Source of the DNA: VBDM01 sp963699535
GTDB lineage: Bacteria > Pseudomonadota > Gammaproteobacteria > Burkholderiales > SG8-39
Direction of reading: 5' to 3'
NCBI GenBank assembly: GCA_963699535.1
Contig: CAVOUJ010000031.1
Span: 54,487-118,486, forward strand
Length of the DNA stretch: 64,000 nt
Shown here: in pieces, positions 1 to 8,730 of the stretch
Layout: each line of letters starts with the position of its first letter
Numbering within the stretch: position 1 is the first letter of the stretch
Position numbers and translations under genes: made by a program
The notes under the pieces: model-generated
Databases searched by the model: none
Seen by the model: only the letters and a program-made list of their open reading frames with translations
What the model was told of the DNA's origin: nothing

Positions 1-252
1 ATAGAACTCCGCCAGCTTCGCGAACCCGGCGCGCCGCCGTTCCACGACTTCGGCGGGCGCGGCGTCGGAGCGGAAGAAGCGCTCCTCGTCGTAGGCGTAG
101 TACGGGACCAGCGCCGCCACGCGCCGCGCGATACGCGCGTGGCCCGAGAGCGATGGGTGTTTGGCCCTGGAAAGCTCCAGCCGCAGGCGCAGAGCCGGCA
201 GCAAGAACGCCACTGCCGCCGCCAGTCCAACCCAAATTGCGGTTTGCTGCAT
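1..252 (-). CDS. N-terminus of a membrane-anchored class III aminotransferase-like protein (partial)
   Basis: The first 84 codons of a minus-strand gene that runs off the window edge. ATG at 252-250 is followed by a hydrophobic segment (about residues 5-22) and then a charged linker containing KHPSLSGHARIARR and PYYAYDEERFF. This linker resembles the N-terminal extension of pyridoxal-phosphate class III aminotransferases (glutamate-1-semialdehyde aminomutase-like) that I know from Burkholderiales; no catalytic region lies in the window. It diverges from psd with only 44 bp between the starts, so the two may share a promoter region. The frame and the hydrophobic start are seen directly; the family is inferred from the linker alone. 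Confidence 0.5.
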   Translation of the reverse strand, partial: MQQTAIWVGLAAAVAFLLPALRLRLELSRAKHPSLSGHARIARRVAALVPYYAYDEERFFRSDAAPAEVVERRRAGFAKLAEFY

Positions 253-296
253 ACAGAATCCTTTTCCGATCTTTACTACAGGAGCGTTACAGTCCC

Positions 297-1163
297 ATGA
301 CGGTTGGCGCCGTAATGCGACACATCTTCCAGCAGGAAGACGTCAACTTCCTGCTGACCAACCGGATCCCACGGCAGGCGCTCACCCGGTTCATGGGCTG
401 GTTCAGCCAGATCGAGCAGCCGCTGGTGAGTGAGCTTTCGATCGCGACCTGGCGCCTGTTCGCCGACCTGCGCCTCGGGGAAGCGAAAAAACAGCGCTTC
501 TCCAGCCTGCACGACTGCTTTACCCGCGAGCTCAAACCCGGCGTGCGCCCGGTCTGCGACGACCCCGGCGTCCTGGTAAGTCCCTGCGACGCAATCGTCG
601 GCGCCTGCGGCCGGCTCGACGGAATCCAGGTGCTGCAGGCAAAGGGATTCCGCTACACGCTGTACGACCTGCTCGGCGATCCCGAGCTGGTGCGCGCCTA
701 CCGGGACGCAGCTTACGCGACGCTGCGCATTACCTCGAGCATGTACCACCGCTTCCACGCGCCGCACGATTGCCGCGTGCAGCAGCTGACCTATTTTTCG
801 GGGGACACCTGGAACGTCAATCCGATCGCGCTCAGGCGCGTGGAGAGGCTCTTCTGCAAGAACGAGCGCGCGATGATCAGAACTCGGCTAGAAGCGGGCG
901 GCCACGAGGTGTTGCTGGTTCCGGTCGCCGCGGTGCTGGTCGCGAGCATCCGGCTGCATTTCCTGGACGTGCTCCTGCACCTGCGCTATCGCGGTCCGAA
1001 CGTCATCCCCTGCGACGCGCGATTCGCCAAAGGCCAGGAGATGGGTTGGTTCCAGCACGGCTCGACCATCCTCGTATTCGCGCCGCGCGGTTTCACGCTG
1101 CACGAGCGGGTGCGCGAGGGCGTTCGTATCCATGCGGGCGAACCCCTGATGCGGCTGCCCTGA
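297..1163 (+). CDS. psd: Phosphatidylserine decarboxylase proenzyme
   Basis: Converts phosphatidylserine to phosphatidylethanolamine at the inner membrane. The 288-residue protein has the family features: FTRELKPGVRP near residue 80, the SSMYHRFHAP segment that carries an active-site His, and a C-terminal FQHGSTILVF. In that last motif the GST serine (about residue 256) is where the chain self-cleaves to form the pyruvoyl group. The frame stays open upstream to 153, but that extension lies antisense to the neighbouring aminotransferase. I chose ATG 297, which has GGAG about 12 nt upstream. It is followed after one base by a membrane protein gene and is probably co-transcribed with it. Confidence 0.93.
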   Translation: MTVGAVMRHIFQQEDVNFLLTNRIPRQALTRFMGWFSQIEQPLVSELSIATWRLFADLRLGEAKKQRFSSLHDCFTRELKPGVRPVCDDPGVLVSPCDAIVGACGRLDGIQVLQAKGFRYTLYDLLGDPELVRAYRDAAYATLRITSSMYHRFHAPHDCRVQQLTYFSGDTWNVNPIALRRVERLFCKNERAMIRTRLEAGGHEVLLVPVAAVLVASIRLHFLDVLLHLRYRGPNVIPCDARFAKGQEMGWFQHGSTILVFAPRGFTLHERVREGVRIHAGEPLMRLP

Positions 1164-1164
1164 G

Positions 1165-1962
1165 ATGCAGGGCCCGCTCCTCGCATGGTGGCTGGCGCTG
1201 TGCTCGGCGGCCGTCGTCAATGTCCTCCTTTGGGCATGGTCGGCGCGGCGGCTGGCGGGCCGTGCTGCGCAGATGCCCGCGGACCTCTACGCCTCGCGCC
1301 GGGTCCTCCTGTGGCTGTCGGCCGTCTACGTTCTCGGTTGTGCCTTCAGGTCGATCTTTCCCATGGTCGACGCGCCGCGTATCTGCCTGCACGACACCTG
1401 GATCTCCCGCATCGTCGTCGGGCGCACGCTGGCCACCGCTGCGGAATTGTGCTTCGCCCTTCAATGGGCACTGCTGCTGCGGGAGGCGGGGGCGGGCAAT
1501 CGCACAGCGGCTCTCGTCGGACACCTGATCGTCCCGATCATCGTTCTAGCCGAACTCGCCTGCTGGGTCGCGGTGCTGACCTCGAACTACCTGCCCCATG
1601 CGATTGAAAACTCGCTCTGGACGCTCGTAGCAGCGCTCGCGCTCGCGGCATTCCTGTCCTTGCGTCCACGCGCCGAAGGCGGGGTGGCGCGATTCCTCGA
1701 AGCCGCCAGCGTGTGCGCGGTGATCTATCTGGCGTTCATGGTGACGGTGGACGTGCCGATGTACCTGTCGCGCTGGCAGTCAGCCGAAGGCGGCAGCCTG
1801 GCGTTCGGGGACGGGCTGCGCACCCTGTTCGGGCGCTGCGTCGTGGAGCGCGAATGGGACGTATGGCGCCAAGACGCGCTATGGCAGTCGCCCTATTTCA
1901 GCGTCGTGGTATGGACCAGCATCGCGCTTGCGCATGCGCCGCGGCTCAGGACTTCGACATGA
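1165..1962 (+). CDS. Polytopic membrane protein of unknown function, coupled to psd
   Basis: A 265-residue protein with about six or seven hydrophobic segments, at roughly residues 5-25, 48-65, 88-108, 118-140, 150-165, 180-197 and 242-258. Between the second and third lies a polar patch (FPMVDAPRICLHD) with conserved-looking acidic, Cys and His residues. The ATG sits one base after the psd stop, so translation is probably coupled and a role near phospholipid or membrane metabolism is plausible. I do not recognise a named family. There is no signal peptide beyond the first membrane segment. Confidence 0.7.
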   Translation: MQGPLLAWWLALCSAAVVNVLLWAWSARRLAGRAAQMPADLYASRRVLLWLSAVYVLGCAFRSIFPMVDAPRICLHDTWISRIVVGRTLATAAELCFALQWALLLREAGAGNRTAALVGHLIVPIIVLAELACWVAVLTSNYLPHAIENSLWTLVAALALAAFLSLRPRAEGGVARFLEAASVCAVIYLAFMVTVDVPMYLSRWQSAEGGSLAFGDGLRTLFGRCVVEREWDVWRQDALWQSPYFSVVVWTSIALAHAPRLRTST

Positions 1963-2008
1963 GCGTTCCGGGTCGCTGCGGCTGAAACTCCTGCGCGCCT
2001 GTCCGGAA

Positions 2009-3892
2009 CTACTTGAGCGCCCGCGGCAGCCACGTGGAAAGCACCGGCACGTAAGTGATCACGAGGACGCCCAGCGCGAGCACGCCCAGCGCCGGCAGCA
2101 CCGAGCGGACGACTTCGCTCACCGGCTTCCCGAAGCGATAGGAAGCGAAGAACAGGTTCATGCCCACGGGCGGCAGGAGGAATCCCAATTCCATGTTGGC
2201 GAGGAAGATGATGCCCAGATGCAGCGGGTCGATCCCGAAGGCGAGGCCGACCGGCACGAGGAGCGGGGTCACGACGATGATCGCCGAGAAGATATCCATA
2301 AAGGCGCCGACAAGTAACAGCAGCAGATTCAGTGCGAACAGGAACACCCAGGGCGAAGAAATGGCGGTGCGCACCCATTCCGTGGCATTGTCGGGAATCT
2401 GGGCGTCGAACAGAAAATTCGTGAACCCGAGGGCCATGCCCAGGATGAGAATGATGCCGCCGACAAGTAGGCCGCACTCGGTCATCACTCTGGGTGCGTC
2501 GCGCGCAAAGGACAGATCGCGGTAGAGCGCAACTTCAACGACAAAGGCGTAGAACGCCGTTAAAGCCGCGGTCTCGGTGGGCGTGACATAGCCGCTGATC
2601 AAGCCGCCGAAGACTACGAACGGAGTGGCGAGCTCCCACTTTGCGTCCCAGATCGCCGTGCGGGCTTCGCGCCAATCGAAAGGACTCGGCGCCGCGTCCC
2701 TGGGCTGCCGCTGAACTCCGAGCCAACCGAGCAGGCCCGTCATTACGGCGGCAGGCAGCAGAGCCGCGAGAAACATGGTTTCGATGGGCTGGCGCGCAAT
2801 GATGGCGTAGAGGATGAGCGGCAGCGAAGGCGGGAGCAGGACGCCCAGCGAACAGCTGCTCGTGATCAGCCCGATGCTTGCGCGTTCGGGGTACTTGACG
2901 CCCAGAAGGAGGGGCATCAGCAGGCCGCCGAGAGCGACGATGGTCACGCCGGACGCGCCTGTAAACGATGTGAAGAATGCGGTCAAAAGCACCGAGACTA
3001 GGGCCGCCCCTCCGCGGAAGCCGCCGAACAAGGCCTTGAAGACGCGGATGAACCGGCGCGGCGCGCCCCCCTCCGCAAGGAAATATCCCGCCAGGGCGAA
3101 GAGCGGAATCGCCGGCAGCGACGAATTGACGGTGAGGCGGTATTGATTCAAGGGAACAGTCGCGATGGGCAGGTCTGCGCCGGCAAAAAGGACCAGCGCG
3201 GCACCGCCGAGCGCGATGAAGACGGGCGCACCGAAGACTGCAGCGAGGAGAACCACGGCGAGGCCCGGTCCCGCCAGCGCTCCCGGATGGGAGGCGAGCA
3301 GTACGGCGGCGGCCGCGAGGAGCCCGGCGAGAACCACCGCCGCGGTGCGAAGTGCAAGGCTCTCCGCAGCCTGGACCACGAGCCGCAAGGCAACGATGGC
3401 GAAACCGAGCGGCATGACCGACTGAACAACCCAAAGTGGAATTCCGTAGGCGACGATGCCTCCACCCGCGCGCTCGGCAAGCGCGAAGTCGCAGCTGGCG
3501 ACAAGCAGGAAACCGGTGACCGCGACTGCGACACCAGCCGCGAAGGCCCGGACGATCGCGCGCGCAGCAGTCGGGAGAACATCGCCCAGACTCGCGAGCG
3601 AGAGCAGGCGAGCTTCGCGCGCCGCCACGGCGGCACCGAGCATGCCCACCACGAGAACCAGGTGCTGCACCAAGGTGGCGGCATTGGCTATTCCAATGCC
3701 GAAAGCGCCGCGCAGCAGGATCTCCGCAAGTGGCAGGACCACCATTGCGCCGAGAACCAGGGACAAGCCCAGGTCTTCGGCACGGTGGAGGATCTTCCGC
3801 CGTCCCAGCCGCCCCAGGCGATCTTGAGAGTGGACGGGATCGCTCGCCCGCGTCAACGGCGGATCACTTGGAGGAGCCGGCCCGGTAGTCAC
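2009..3892 (-). CDS. TRAP transporter fused small and large permease (DctQM)
   Basis: Membrane part of a Na+/H+-driven tripartite ATP-independent periplasmic transporter for an organic acid. In 627 residues, the first ~190 form a DctQ-like four-helix domain (REARLLSLASL) and the rest a DctM domain with about 12 helices. Typical DctM segments are present: FFTSFTGASGVTIVALGGLL, GLITSSCSLGVLLPPSLPLI and the C-terminal GFLLPPVGMNLF. The start at 3892 overlaps the end of the binding-protein gene by 29 bp, so the two genes are coupled. It is last in the operon tatT-dctP-dctQM. Substrate cannot be read from sequence. Confidence 0.9.
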   Translation of the reverse strand: MTTGPAPPSDPPLTRASDPVHSQDRLGRLGRRKILHRAEDLGLSLVLGAMVVLPLAEILLRGAFGIGIANAATLVQHLVLVVGMLGAAVAAREARLLSLASLGDVLPTAARAIVRAFAAGVAVAVTGFLLVASCDFALAERAGGGIVAYGIPLWVVQSVMPLGFAIVALRLVVQAAESLALRTAAVVLAGLLAAAAVLLASHPGALAGPGLAVVLLAAVFGAPVFIALGGAALVLFAGADLPIATVPLNQYRLTVNSSLPAIPLFALAGYFLAEGGAPRRFIRVFKALFGGFRGGAALVSVLLTAFFTSFTGASGVTIVALGGLLMPLLLGVKYPERASIGLITSSCSLGVLLPPSLPLILYAIIARQPIETMFLAALLPAAVMTGLLGWLGVQRQPRDAAPSPFDWREARTAIWDAKWELATPFVVFGGLISGYVTPTETAALTAFYAFVVEVALYRDLSFARDAPRVMTECGLLVGGIILILGMALGFTNFLFDAQIPDNATEWVRTAISSPWVFLFALNLLLLLVGAFMDIFSAIIVVTPLLVPVGLAFGIDPLHLGIIFLANMELGFLLPPVGMNLFFASYRFGKPVSEVVRSVLPALGVLALGVLVITYVPVLSTWLPRALK

Positions 3893-4880
3893 GAAGCAGG
3901 CGCGTGACTTCGTCGAAGGTTTCCGCAGACACCAGCGTCCCCCGGATCCTCGGATAGACGCTCTCGGCGAACCTGCGCCATTCGGACTCCAGGTCGGGGG
4001 TCAGCTTCGTCACCTGGAGTCCCCGCTTCTGCATGGCGGCGACCGCTTCGTCGACTTCCGCCCGCGCCCTGGAGCGCATCTGTGCGCCCGAGGTCACGGC
4101 CGCGACTTTCAGGGCTTCGCGGCCCGCCGGACTCATGGCATTCCAGGCCTTGGCCGTGATCACCAGCGCGCCCACGATGGGCGCCCAATTGAGATCGAGC
4201 ATGTGGGGCGCAGGTCCGTTCAACTGAGCTGCGAGGGCATAGTAGGGAGTAGCAGGCACGGCGTTGATCAGTCCGGTCTGAAGGGCGGGAAGGATGTCCG
4301 CGGTCTCAAGGGCGACCGGCTGATAACCCAGGCTCTTCATGATCTGCATCTGCTCGGGTTCGCCCGCCCAGGCAAACATCTTCATGCGCTTGTAGTCCTC
4401 CGGACGGCGCGCGGGTTCATGGGAGAAGAAACGGACCCAGCCGGCGTCGCCCCATAGGAGCACGACGAAGCCCTTCTCCAGAAACTTCTTCTCCAGCGCG
4501 GGCCTCATTTTTTCGCGGACGTAGTCCAGTTCGTCCCAGTCGCGAAACATGAGGGGCAGGCTCTGCAGGGCGGAGACCGCGGTATCGATTTCGCGCAGTC
4601 CGACGACGGTGATGAGGCCGGCGTTCAACTGACCGATGCGCATGCGCTTCACGGTGTCGATTTCACCGCCCTGGGTGCCGTCCGTGTACGCCGTGAAGGT
4701 CGAGCCGTCGTTCTGCGCTTTCTTCCAGACCTCCCCCATTTCGAGAAGGGCCCGGTGGTAGAGGGAATTCTTGGGTATCAGGGTACCCAAACGCAGCTTG
4801 ACCGGCTCCGCAAGCGCGGCGTGGCCGAACACAAGCGAAGCCGCGGCAAGCAGGAGCGCGGACCGGTTGAGCCAGTGCAT
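3864..4880 (-). CDS. TRAP transporter solute-binding protein (DctP family)
   Basis: Periplasmic receptor that delivers substrate to the downstream DctQM permease. In 338 residues, a signal peptide ends near ALAEPVK (about residue 24). The mature protein begins with KLRLGTLIPKNS and carries the DctP-type YTDGTQGGEIDTVKRMRIGQ segment, the MKMFAWAG segment and QTGLINAVPATPYY. Its upstream neighbour encodes a TatT-like lipoprotein, as in TPR-associated TRAP systems. The ATG at 4880 is 3 bp past the upstream stop. The substrate is unknown. Confidence 0.9.
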   Translation of the reverse strand: MHWLNRSALLLAAASLVFGHAALAEPVKLRLGTLIPKNSLYHRALLEMGEVWKKAQNDGSTFTAYTDGTQGGEIDTVKRMRIGQLNAGLITVVGLREIDTAVSALQSLPLMFRDWDELDYVREKMRPALEKKFLEKGFVVLLWGDAGWVRFFSHEPARRPEDYKRMKMFAWAGEPEQMQIMKSLGYQPVALETADILPALQTGLINAVPATPYYALAAQLNGPAPHMLDLNWAPIVGALVITAKAWNAMSPAGREALKVAAVTSGAQMRSRARAEVDEAVAAMQKRGLQVTKLTPDLESEWRRFAESVYPRIRGTLVSAETFDEVTRLLRDYRAGSSK

Positions 4881-4883
4881 GGT

Positions 4884-5873
4884 CTACTCCGTAAAGAACT
4901 CGTCTGCCCGCTCGAGCAGCCACCTCGCCCGGCGTTGCATGACGAGGTTGGCGAGACGCCACTCTGGCGCTGCGTCGGGATCCACACTCAGCGCTTTTCG
5001 CAGCAGGGCCACGAATTCACCTCGATTTCGGGTCGGCACCGACACCGCTTCGGCAAGGGAAACATGAGGCGCGGCCTGGCGTCCCCCGGACAGTTCGAGC
5101 GCACGGCGGTAGTGGTCGCGCGCCGCGGATTCCGGCCTGCCACCCCCACGGGCCATTTCGAAGGTGATCATGAAGACATGAAGCGCGCCGTGATCGAAGG
5201 CTTCGTCCAGCGCGAGGGCGCGTTCGGCGATGGGTCCGAGGAGCGGCGCATCGGCAACCGCTTCCGGATCGTCTTTCGCCAATGCCACCATCGCGGCCCA
5301 CGAGGCCCCGGTCCAATAGAGGCCCGGCACGTCCTCCCGGGCCATCGCGGCGAGCGCCTCGGCCGGGTTCCTTGCCAGGGCCGCTCCGAAGCCGGGGTGG
5401 TTCACTTCGAGCGCGCGGAGCCCGTAGTCGCGCGCTCGCCGATAGAGTTTTCGCGCGCGTTCGCGCAGCCGGTGGGCGGCAGCGACGTCCCTGTCCTCGA
5501 TCTCGTCCGCATCCTGTTGAACGAAGGCATAGGCGTACTGCGTGAAAGCCCTGGCGGTCGCGACGAGCAGGCCGGAGTGGTCCGGCCGCTCGACGAGTAC
5601 GCTTTCCATGAGCTTGAGCGAGAAAGGCGCAGCGGCCCGCACGAGCTCCGGATCGTCGTCCGAAGCGTAGGCCCCACCGCCGGCACCGAGGGTGTCTCCG
5701 AGGCCGCTGACGCCAAGCTGTCGGAACGAGCAGCCGCCTGCCGCCGCAAGAGGCAGCAACAGAGCGAGGAAAGCCAGACAGCGCAAGCGACCCGGGAGAG
5801 GCCGCGACGCGGGAATCAAGCAACTCGGTCGGCGTGCGATCCAACGTCCATCGACCTGAAGGCCATTAGCCAA
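4884..5873 (-). CDS. tatT: TRAP transporter TatT-component lipoprotein
   Basis: Resembles the T component of TPR-protein-associated TRAP transporters, whose model is Treponema pallidum Tp0956/Tp0957. These are helical lipoproteins that form trimers and bind the solute receptor. A lipobox (LPLAAAGGC, Cys at about residue 48 from this start) is followed by alpha-helical TPR-like sequence, including VERPDHSGLLVATARAFTQY, and a Y/R-rich middle (RKLYRRARDYGLRAL). From ATG 5873 the signal peptide is unusually long. A TTG at 5819 would give an ordinary lipoprotein signal with Cys30 and is a good alternative start. First gene of the tatT-dctP-dctQM operon. Confidence 0.8.
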   Translation of the reverse strand: MANGLQVDGRWIARRPSCLIPASRPLPGRLRCLAFLALLLPLAAAGGCSFRQLGVSGLGDTLGAGGGAYASDDDPELVRAAAPFSLKLMESVLVERPDHSGLLVATARAFTQYAYAFVQQDADEIEDRDVAAAHRLRERARKLYRRARDYGLRALEVNHPGFGAALARNPAEALAAMAREDVPGLYWTGASWAAMVALAKDDPEAVADAPLLGPIAERALALDEAFDHGALHVFMITFEMARGGGRPESAARDHYRRALELSGGRQAAPHVSLAEAVSVPTRNRGEFVALLRKALSVDPDAAPEWRLANLVMQRRARWLLERADEFFTE

Positions 5874-5899
5874 GGTGGGGGCATGGTAGGCATGGCGTG

Positions 5900-7164
5900 T
5901 TAAGGTCGTGTGACGGCAAGTCCTGGGTTCGCGCGGGTCCTCGCGGAAGGATTCGACGCCGCTTCAAACAGCGCCGCCTCGAGCTCCGGAAGCTTGTCTT
6001 CCCAGGGGATCGCCTTTGCGACGCGCCGGGCCTCGCGGCCGAGCGCGTGCCGCAGGGCGGGGTCGCGCGCGAGCAATTCGGCGAGGTGCGTAAGCAGTTG
6101 AGCGTCTCCGCGAGGAGCCAGCAGGCCGCTCTCCGCGTGGACGATGTGCTGCCGGGCGGCCGCGTCGTCGTACGCGACCACCGCGAGCCCGCTCGCCATC
6201 GCCTCCAGCACGACGTTGCCGAAGGTTTCTGTGATGCTCGGAAAGAGGAATACGTCGGCGGAGGCGTAATGCGCGGCGAGGTCCTCGCCGGCCCGCGCAC
6301 CGGTGAAGCGGAATTCCGGATTGCGCCTCTGGAGCCCGTCCCGCCGCGGTCCGTCGCCGACGACCACCACCCGTATCCTCGGGTCGATCCTCTGCATCGA
6401 ACGCGCGGCGCTCGCGAAGAGCTCCAGCCCCTTCTCGGGCGCGACCCGGCCCACCGAAACGACCACCAACTCGTCGCCCGAGCAACCCCATTCTCGCCGC
6501 AGTCCTGCGCTGCGCCGGGCCGGGTTGAACAGCGCCGCATCCACGCCCCGGCCGGCGACGCGCAGGCGCTCGATGCCCAGGTGATCGAGTTCCGACTTCA
6601 GCTGTTCTGTCGGCACCAGCGTGCATTCGGTGCGGTTGTGCAGTCGCCGCAGGTAGCCCGCGACCGCACCTTGCATCCAGCCGAAGCCGTAGTGAGCGCT
6701 GTAGGCGTGGAAATTGGTGTGGAAGTCCGAGGTCAGGGGAATGCCAAGCGCGTCCGCGGCCGATATCGCGGCCCAGCCCAGCGGTCCCTCGGTGACGACA
6801 TGCACGAGGTCGGGCCGCATCGAGCGCCAGTGCGCAGAGAGCCGGCCCGGCAGGGCGAAGCCCAGCTGCACCTGCCACCGGGGAACGACGACGCCTAGGG
6901 TGAGCGTTTCACGAGACCGGGATGCGGGGCGCGGACGGGTTCGCGGCGCTGCCGCGGCCGTACCAGCTCGACCGCGTGTCCGCGCGCCAAGAGCCAGTCG
7001 ACCGTCAGCCCGATGGTGCGGGCGACGCCGTTGATCTCGGGGGGATAGGTCTCGGTGACTACCGCGATACGGAGGCGCCGCGGCGGGCCCGGGTTTGCGC
7101 CGCCGCCGGGGATCTCGGCGGCATCTCTCTCCTCCGACATGGCGGCGAAGTGTTGCAGTGCCAT
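5900..7164 (-). CDS. GT4 glycosyltransferase, MgtA-like, split by a frameshift
   Basis: Probable GDP-mannose- or nucleotide-sugar-dependent glycosyltransferase of the glycolipid type. The N-terminal part (7164 to about 6900) reads RIAVVTETYPPEINGVART and ends at an early stop. The rest continues in another frame as RPDLVHVVTEGPLGWAA, DFHTNFHAYSAHYGFGW, VVVSVGRVAPEKGLELF and FLFPSITETFGNVVLEAMA, the GT4 donor-binding motif. The join falls near 6895-6920, where one indel would restore about 420 residues. A later start, ATG 7140, is possible. It lies just downstream of phoB, where phoR often sits. Conservation on both sides suggests a sequencing indel rather than a dead gene. Confidence 0.8.
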
Positions 7165-7281
7165 GTTACGAAAGGATAAGGCTTGTGTGAAGGATCGATG
7201 AAACCAGCGAGCCCACCGGGCTGCAGCGCGCCAACGAGCCCTTCAGCGATTGATTCTGCAATCCTTTGGCGGGGTCACAGG

Positions 7282-7974
7282 CTACGCGAGATTGCGCCGG
7301 AAGCGGTAACCCGTTCCCCGGACCGTTTCCACGAGACGATCGTGCCCGGTCCGTTCCAGCGCCTGTCGCAACCTGCGGATGTGGACGTCCACTGTGCGTT
7401 CCTCGACGAACACGTGGTCGCCCCATACCTCATCGAGCAGCTGGGTTCGGCTGTAGACGCGCTCCGTATGGGTCATGAAGAAATGCAGCATCCTGAACTC
7501 GGTAGGCCCCAAGTCAATGTTGGCCCCCGCGGCGCTGACGCGGTGCGCGACGGGATCGAGCCCGAGTCCTCCGATTTCCACGACGTCGTCGGTGAGCTGA
7601 GGCGCGCGCCTCCTCATCACGGCCTTGATGCGCGCCAGGAGCTCCCGCGGCGAAAACGGCTTGGTGACGTAGTCGTCAGCCCCGCCCTCGAGTCCGGCAA
7701 CGGTGTCCTGTTCCTGGGCGCGAGCCGTCAGCATGATGATCGGGATGTCCTTGGTGCGCTGATCCGACCGCAGCTGGCGCGCGAAGTTCAGCCCTGGAGG
7801 CCCGGGGAGCATCCAGTCGAGCAGGACCAGATCGGGCAGGATCTCGCGCACGAGCGCCTCGGCCTCCGGGACATTCGCAGCGCGCAGCACCTGATGGCCG
7901 GCGTGCTCGAGGTTGACGGCGATCAGCTCCTGAATCGCAGGCTCATCTTCGACGACGAGGATCGCGCCGCCCAT
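7282..7974 (-). CDS. phoB: Phosphate regulon response regulator PhoB
   Basis: Two-domain transcription activator of phosphate-starvation genes. The receiver domain has the acidic pocket ED at residues 9-10, phospho-acceptor Asp53 in LVLLDWMLPG, the T/S site in IIMLTARAQ and Lys in YVTKPFSPREL. The C-terminal OmpR-type winged helix contains LGPTEFRMLHFFM and RTVDVHIRRLRQAL. I chose ATG 7974 (230 residues) because homologues begin a few residues before the first beta strand. ATG 8013, which overlaps the phoU stop as TGATG, is in frame and also possible. Last gene of pstSCAB-phoU-phoB; no phoR follows. Confidence 0.94.
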   Translation of the reverse strand: MGGAILVVEDEPAIQELIAVNLEHAGHQVLRAANVPEAEALVREILPDLVLLDWMLPGPPGLNFARQLRSDQRTKDIPIIMLTARAQEQDTVAGLEGGADDYVTKPFSPRELLARIKAVMRRRAPQLTDDVVEIGGLGLDPVAHRVSAAGANIDLGPTEFRMLHFFMTHTERVYSRTQLLDEVWGDHVFVEERTVDVHIRRLRQALERTGHDRLVETVRGTGYRFRRNLA

Positions 7975-8012
7975 GGCTGCCCTGTTCGGAATTTCGTTCC
8001 ACGCCGAGCGCA

Positions 8013-8720
8013 TCAGCTGAGTGCCTCGCGCTCAATCACCTCGACCGCAGTGTGGCGGACATCGGTGCCCTTCACGATGTAGATCACGTCTTCCGCGATG
8101 TTCTTGGCATGATCCCCGATGCGTTCGATGGCCTTGGCAATCCACACGGTTTCCAGGGCGGTGGAGATTGTTCGCGGATCCTCCATCATGAACGTGACGA
8201 GCTGCCGCAGGATAGAGCGGAACTCCGTATCGATCGCCCTGTCATCGCGGATGATCCCTGCGGCCTGGGCCGCGTCCAGGCGCGCAAAGGCATCGAGCGC
8301 CCGGCGCAGCATCGATATGGCGATGTCGGCGGCGTGACGGATGTTTGGAAAGCGCTGCGGGTTCATCCGCCCGCGTTCGTGGATTTGCTTGGACATGCGC
8401 GCGATCTTCTCGGCTTCGTCACCGATGCGCTCCAGATCGGTGACCGCCTTGCTGATCGCCATGATGAGACGCAGGTCATTCGCCGCCGGTTGGCGTTTGA
8501 CGATGATATGGCTGCAGTCGTTGTCGATGGTGACCTCGCACTCGTTCACCCGGGCCTCGCTCGCGATCACCTGGTCGATGAGGTCCGTGTTCCCGCTGGA
8601 AAAGGCATCGATGGCGCCGCGGATCTGCGCTTCGACCAAGCCGCCCATCTGCAGCACGCCCGAACGCAGCGTTTCCAGATCCTGGTCGTATTTCTTGGAA
8701 AGATGATCGGTCTGCACCAT
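8013..8720 (-). CDS. phoU: Phosphate signalling protein PhoU
   Basis: Negative regulator that links PstSCAB transport to PhoR/PhoB signalling. The 235-residue protein has two PhoU helical repeats, each with the metal-binding pattern ERIGDEAEKIA (first) and IERIGDHAKNIAEDVIY (second). It starts MVQTDHLSKKYDQDLE at ATG 8720, with AGGAG just upstream. An in-frame extension to 8795 lies in the pstB 3' end and looks artefactual. It begins 10 bp after pstB, and its stop overlaps an in-frame phoB ATG. Confidence 0.95.
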   Translation of the reverse strand: MVQTDHLSKKYDQDLETLRSGVLQMGGLVEAQIRGAIDAFSSGNTDLIDQVIASEARVNECEVTIDNDCSHIIVKRQPAANDLRLIMAISKAVTDLERIGDEAEKIARMSKQIHERGRMNPQRFPNIRHAADIAISMLRRALDAFARLDAAQAAGIIRDDRAIDTEFRSILRQLVTFMMEDPRTISTALETVWIAKAIERIGDHAKNIAEDVIYIVKGTDVRHTAVEVIEREALS

Positions 8721-8730
8721 GAGGACTCCT

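Noticed and set aside
7165..7281. Hairpin AGCCC-ACC-GGGCT after phoB as a terminator
   Set aside because: The stem is only 5 bp and no T-run follows on the minus strand.
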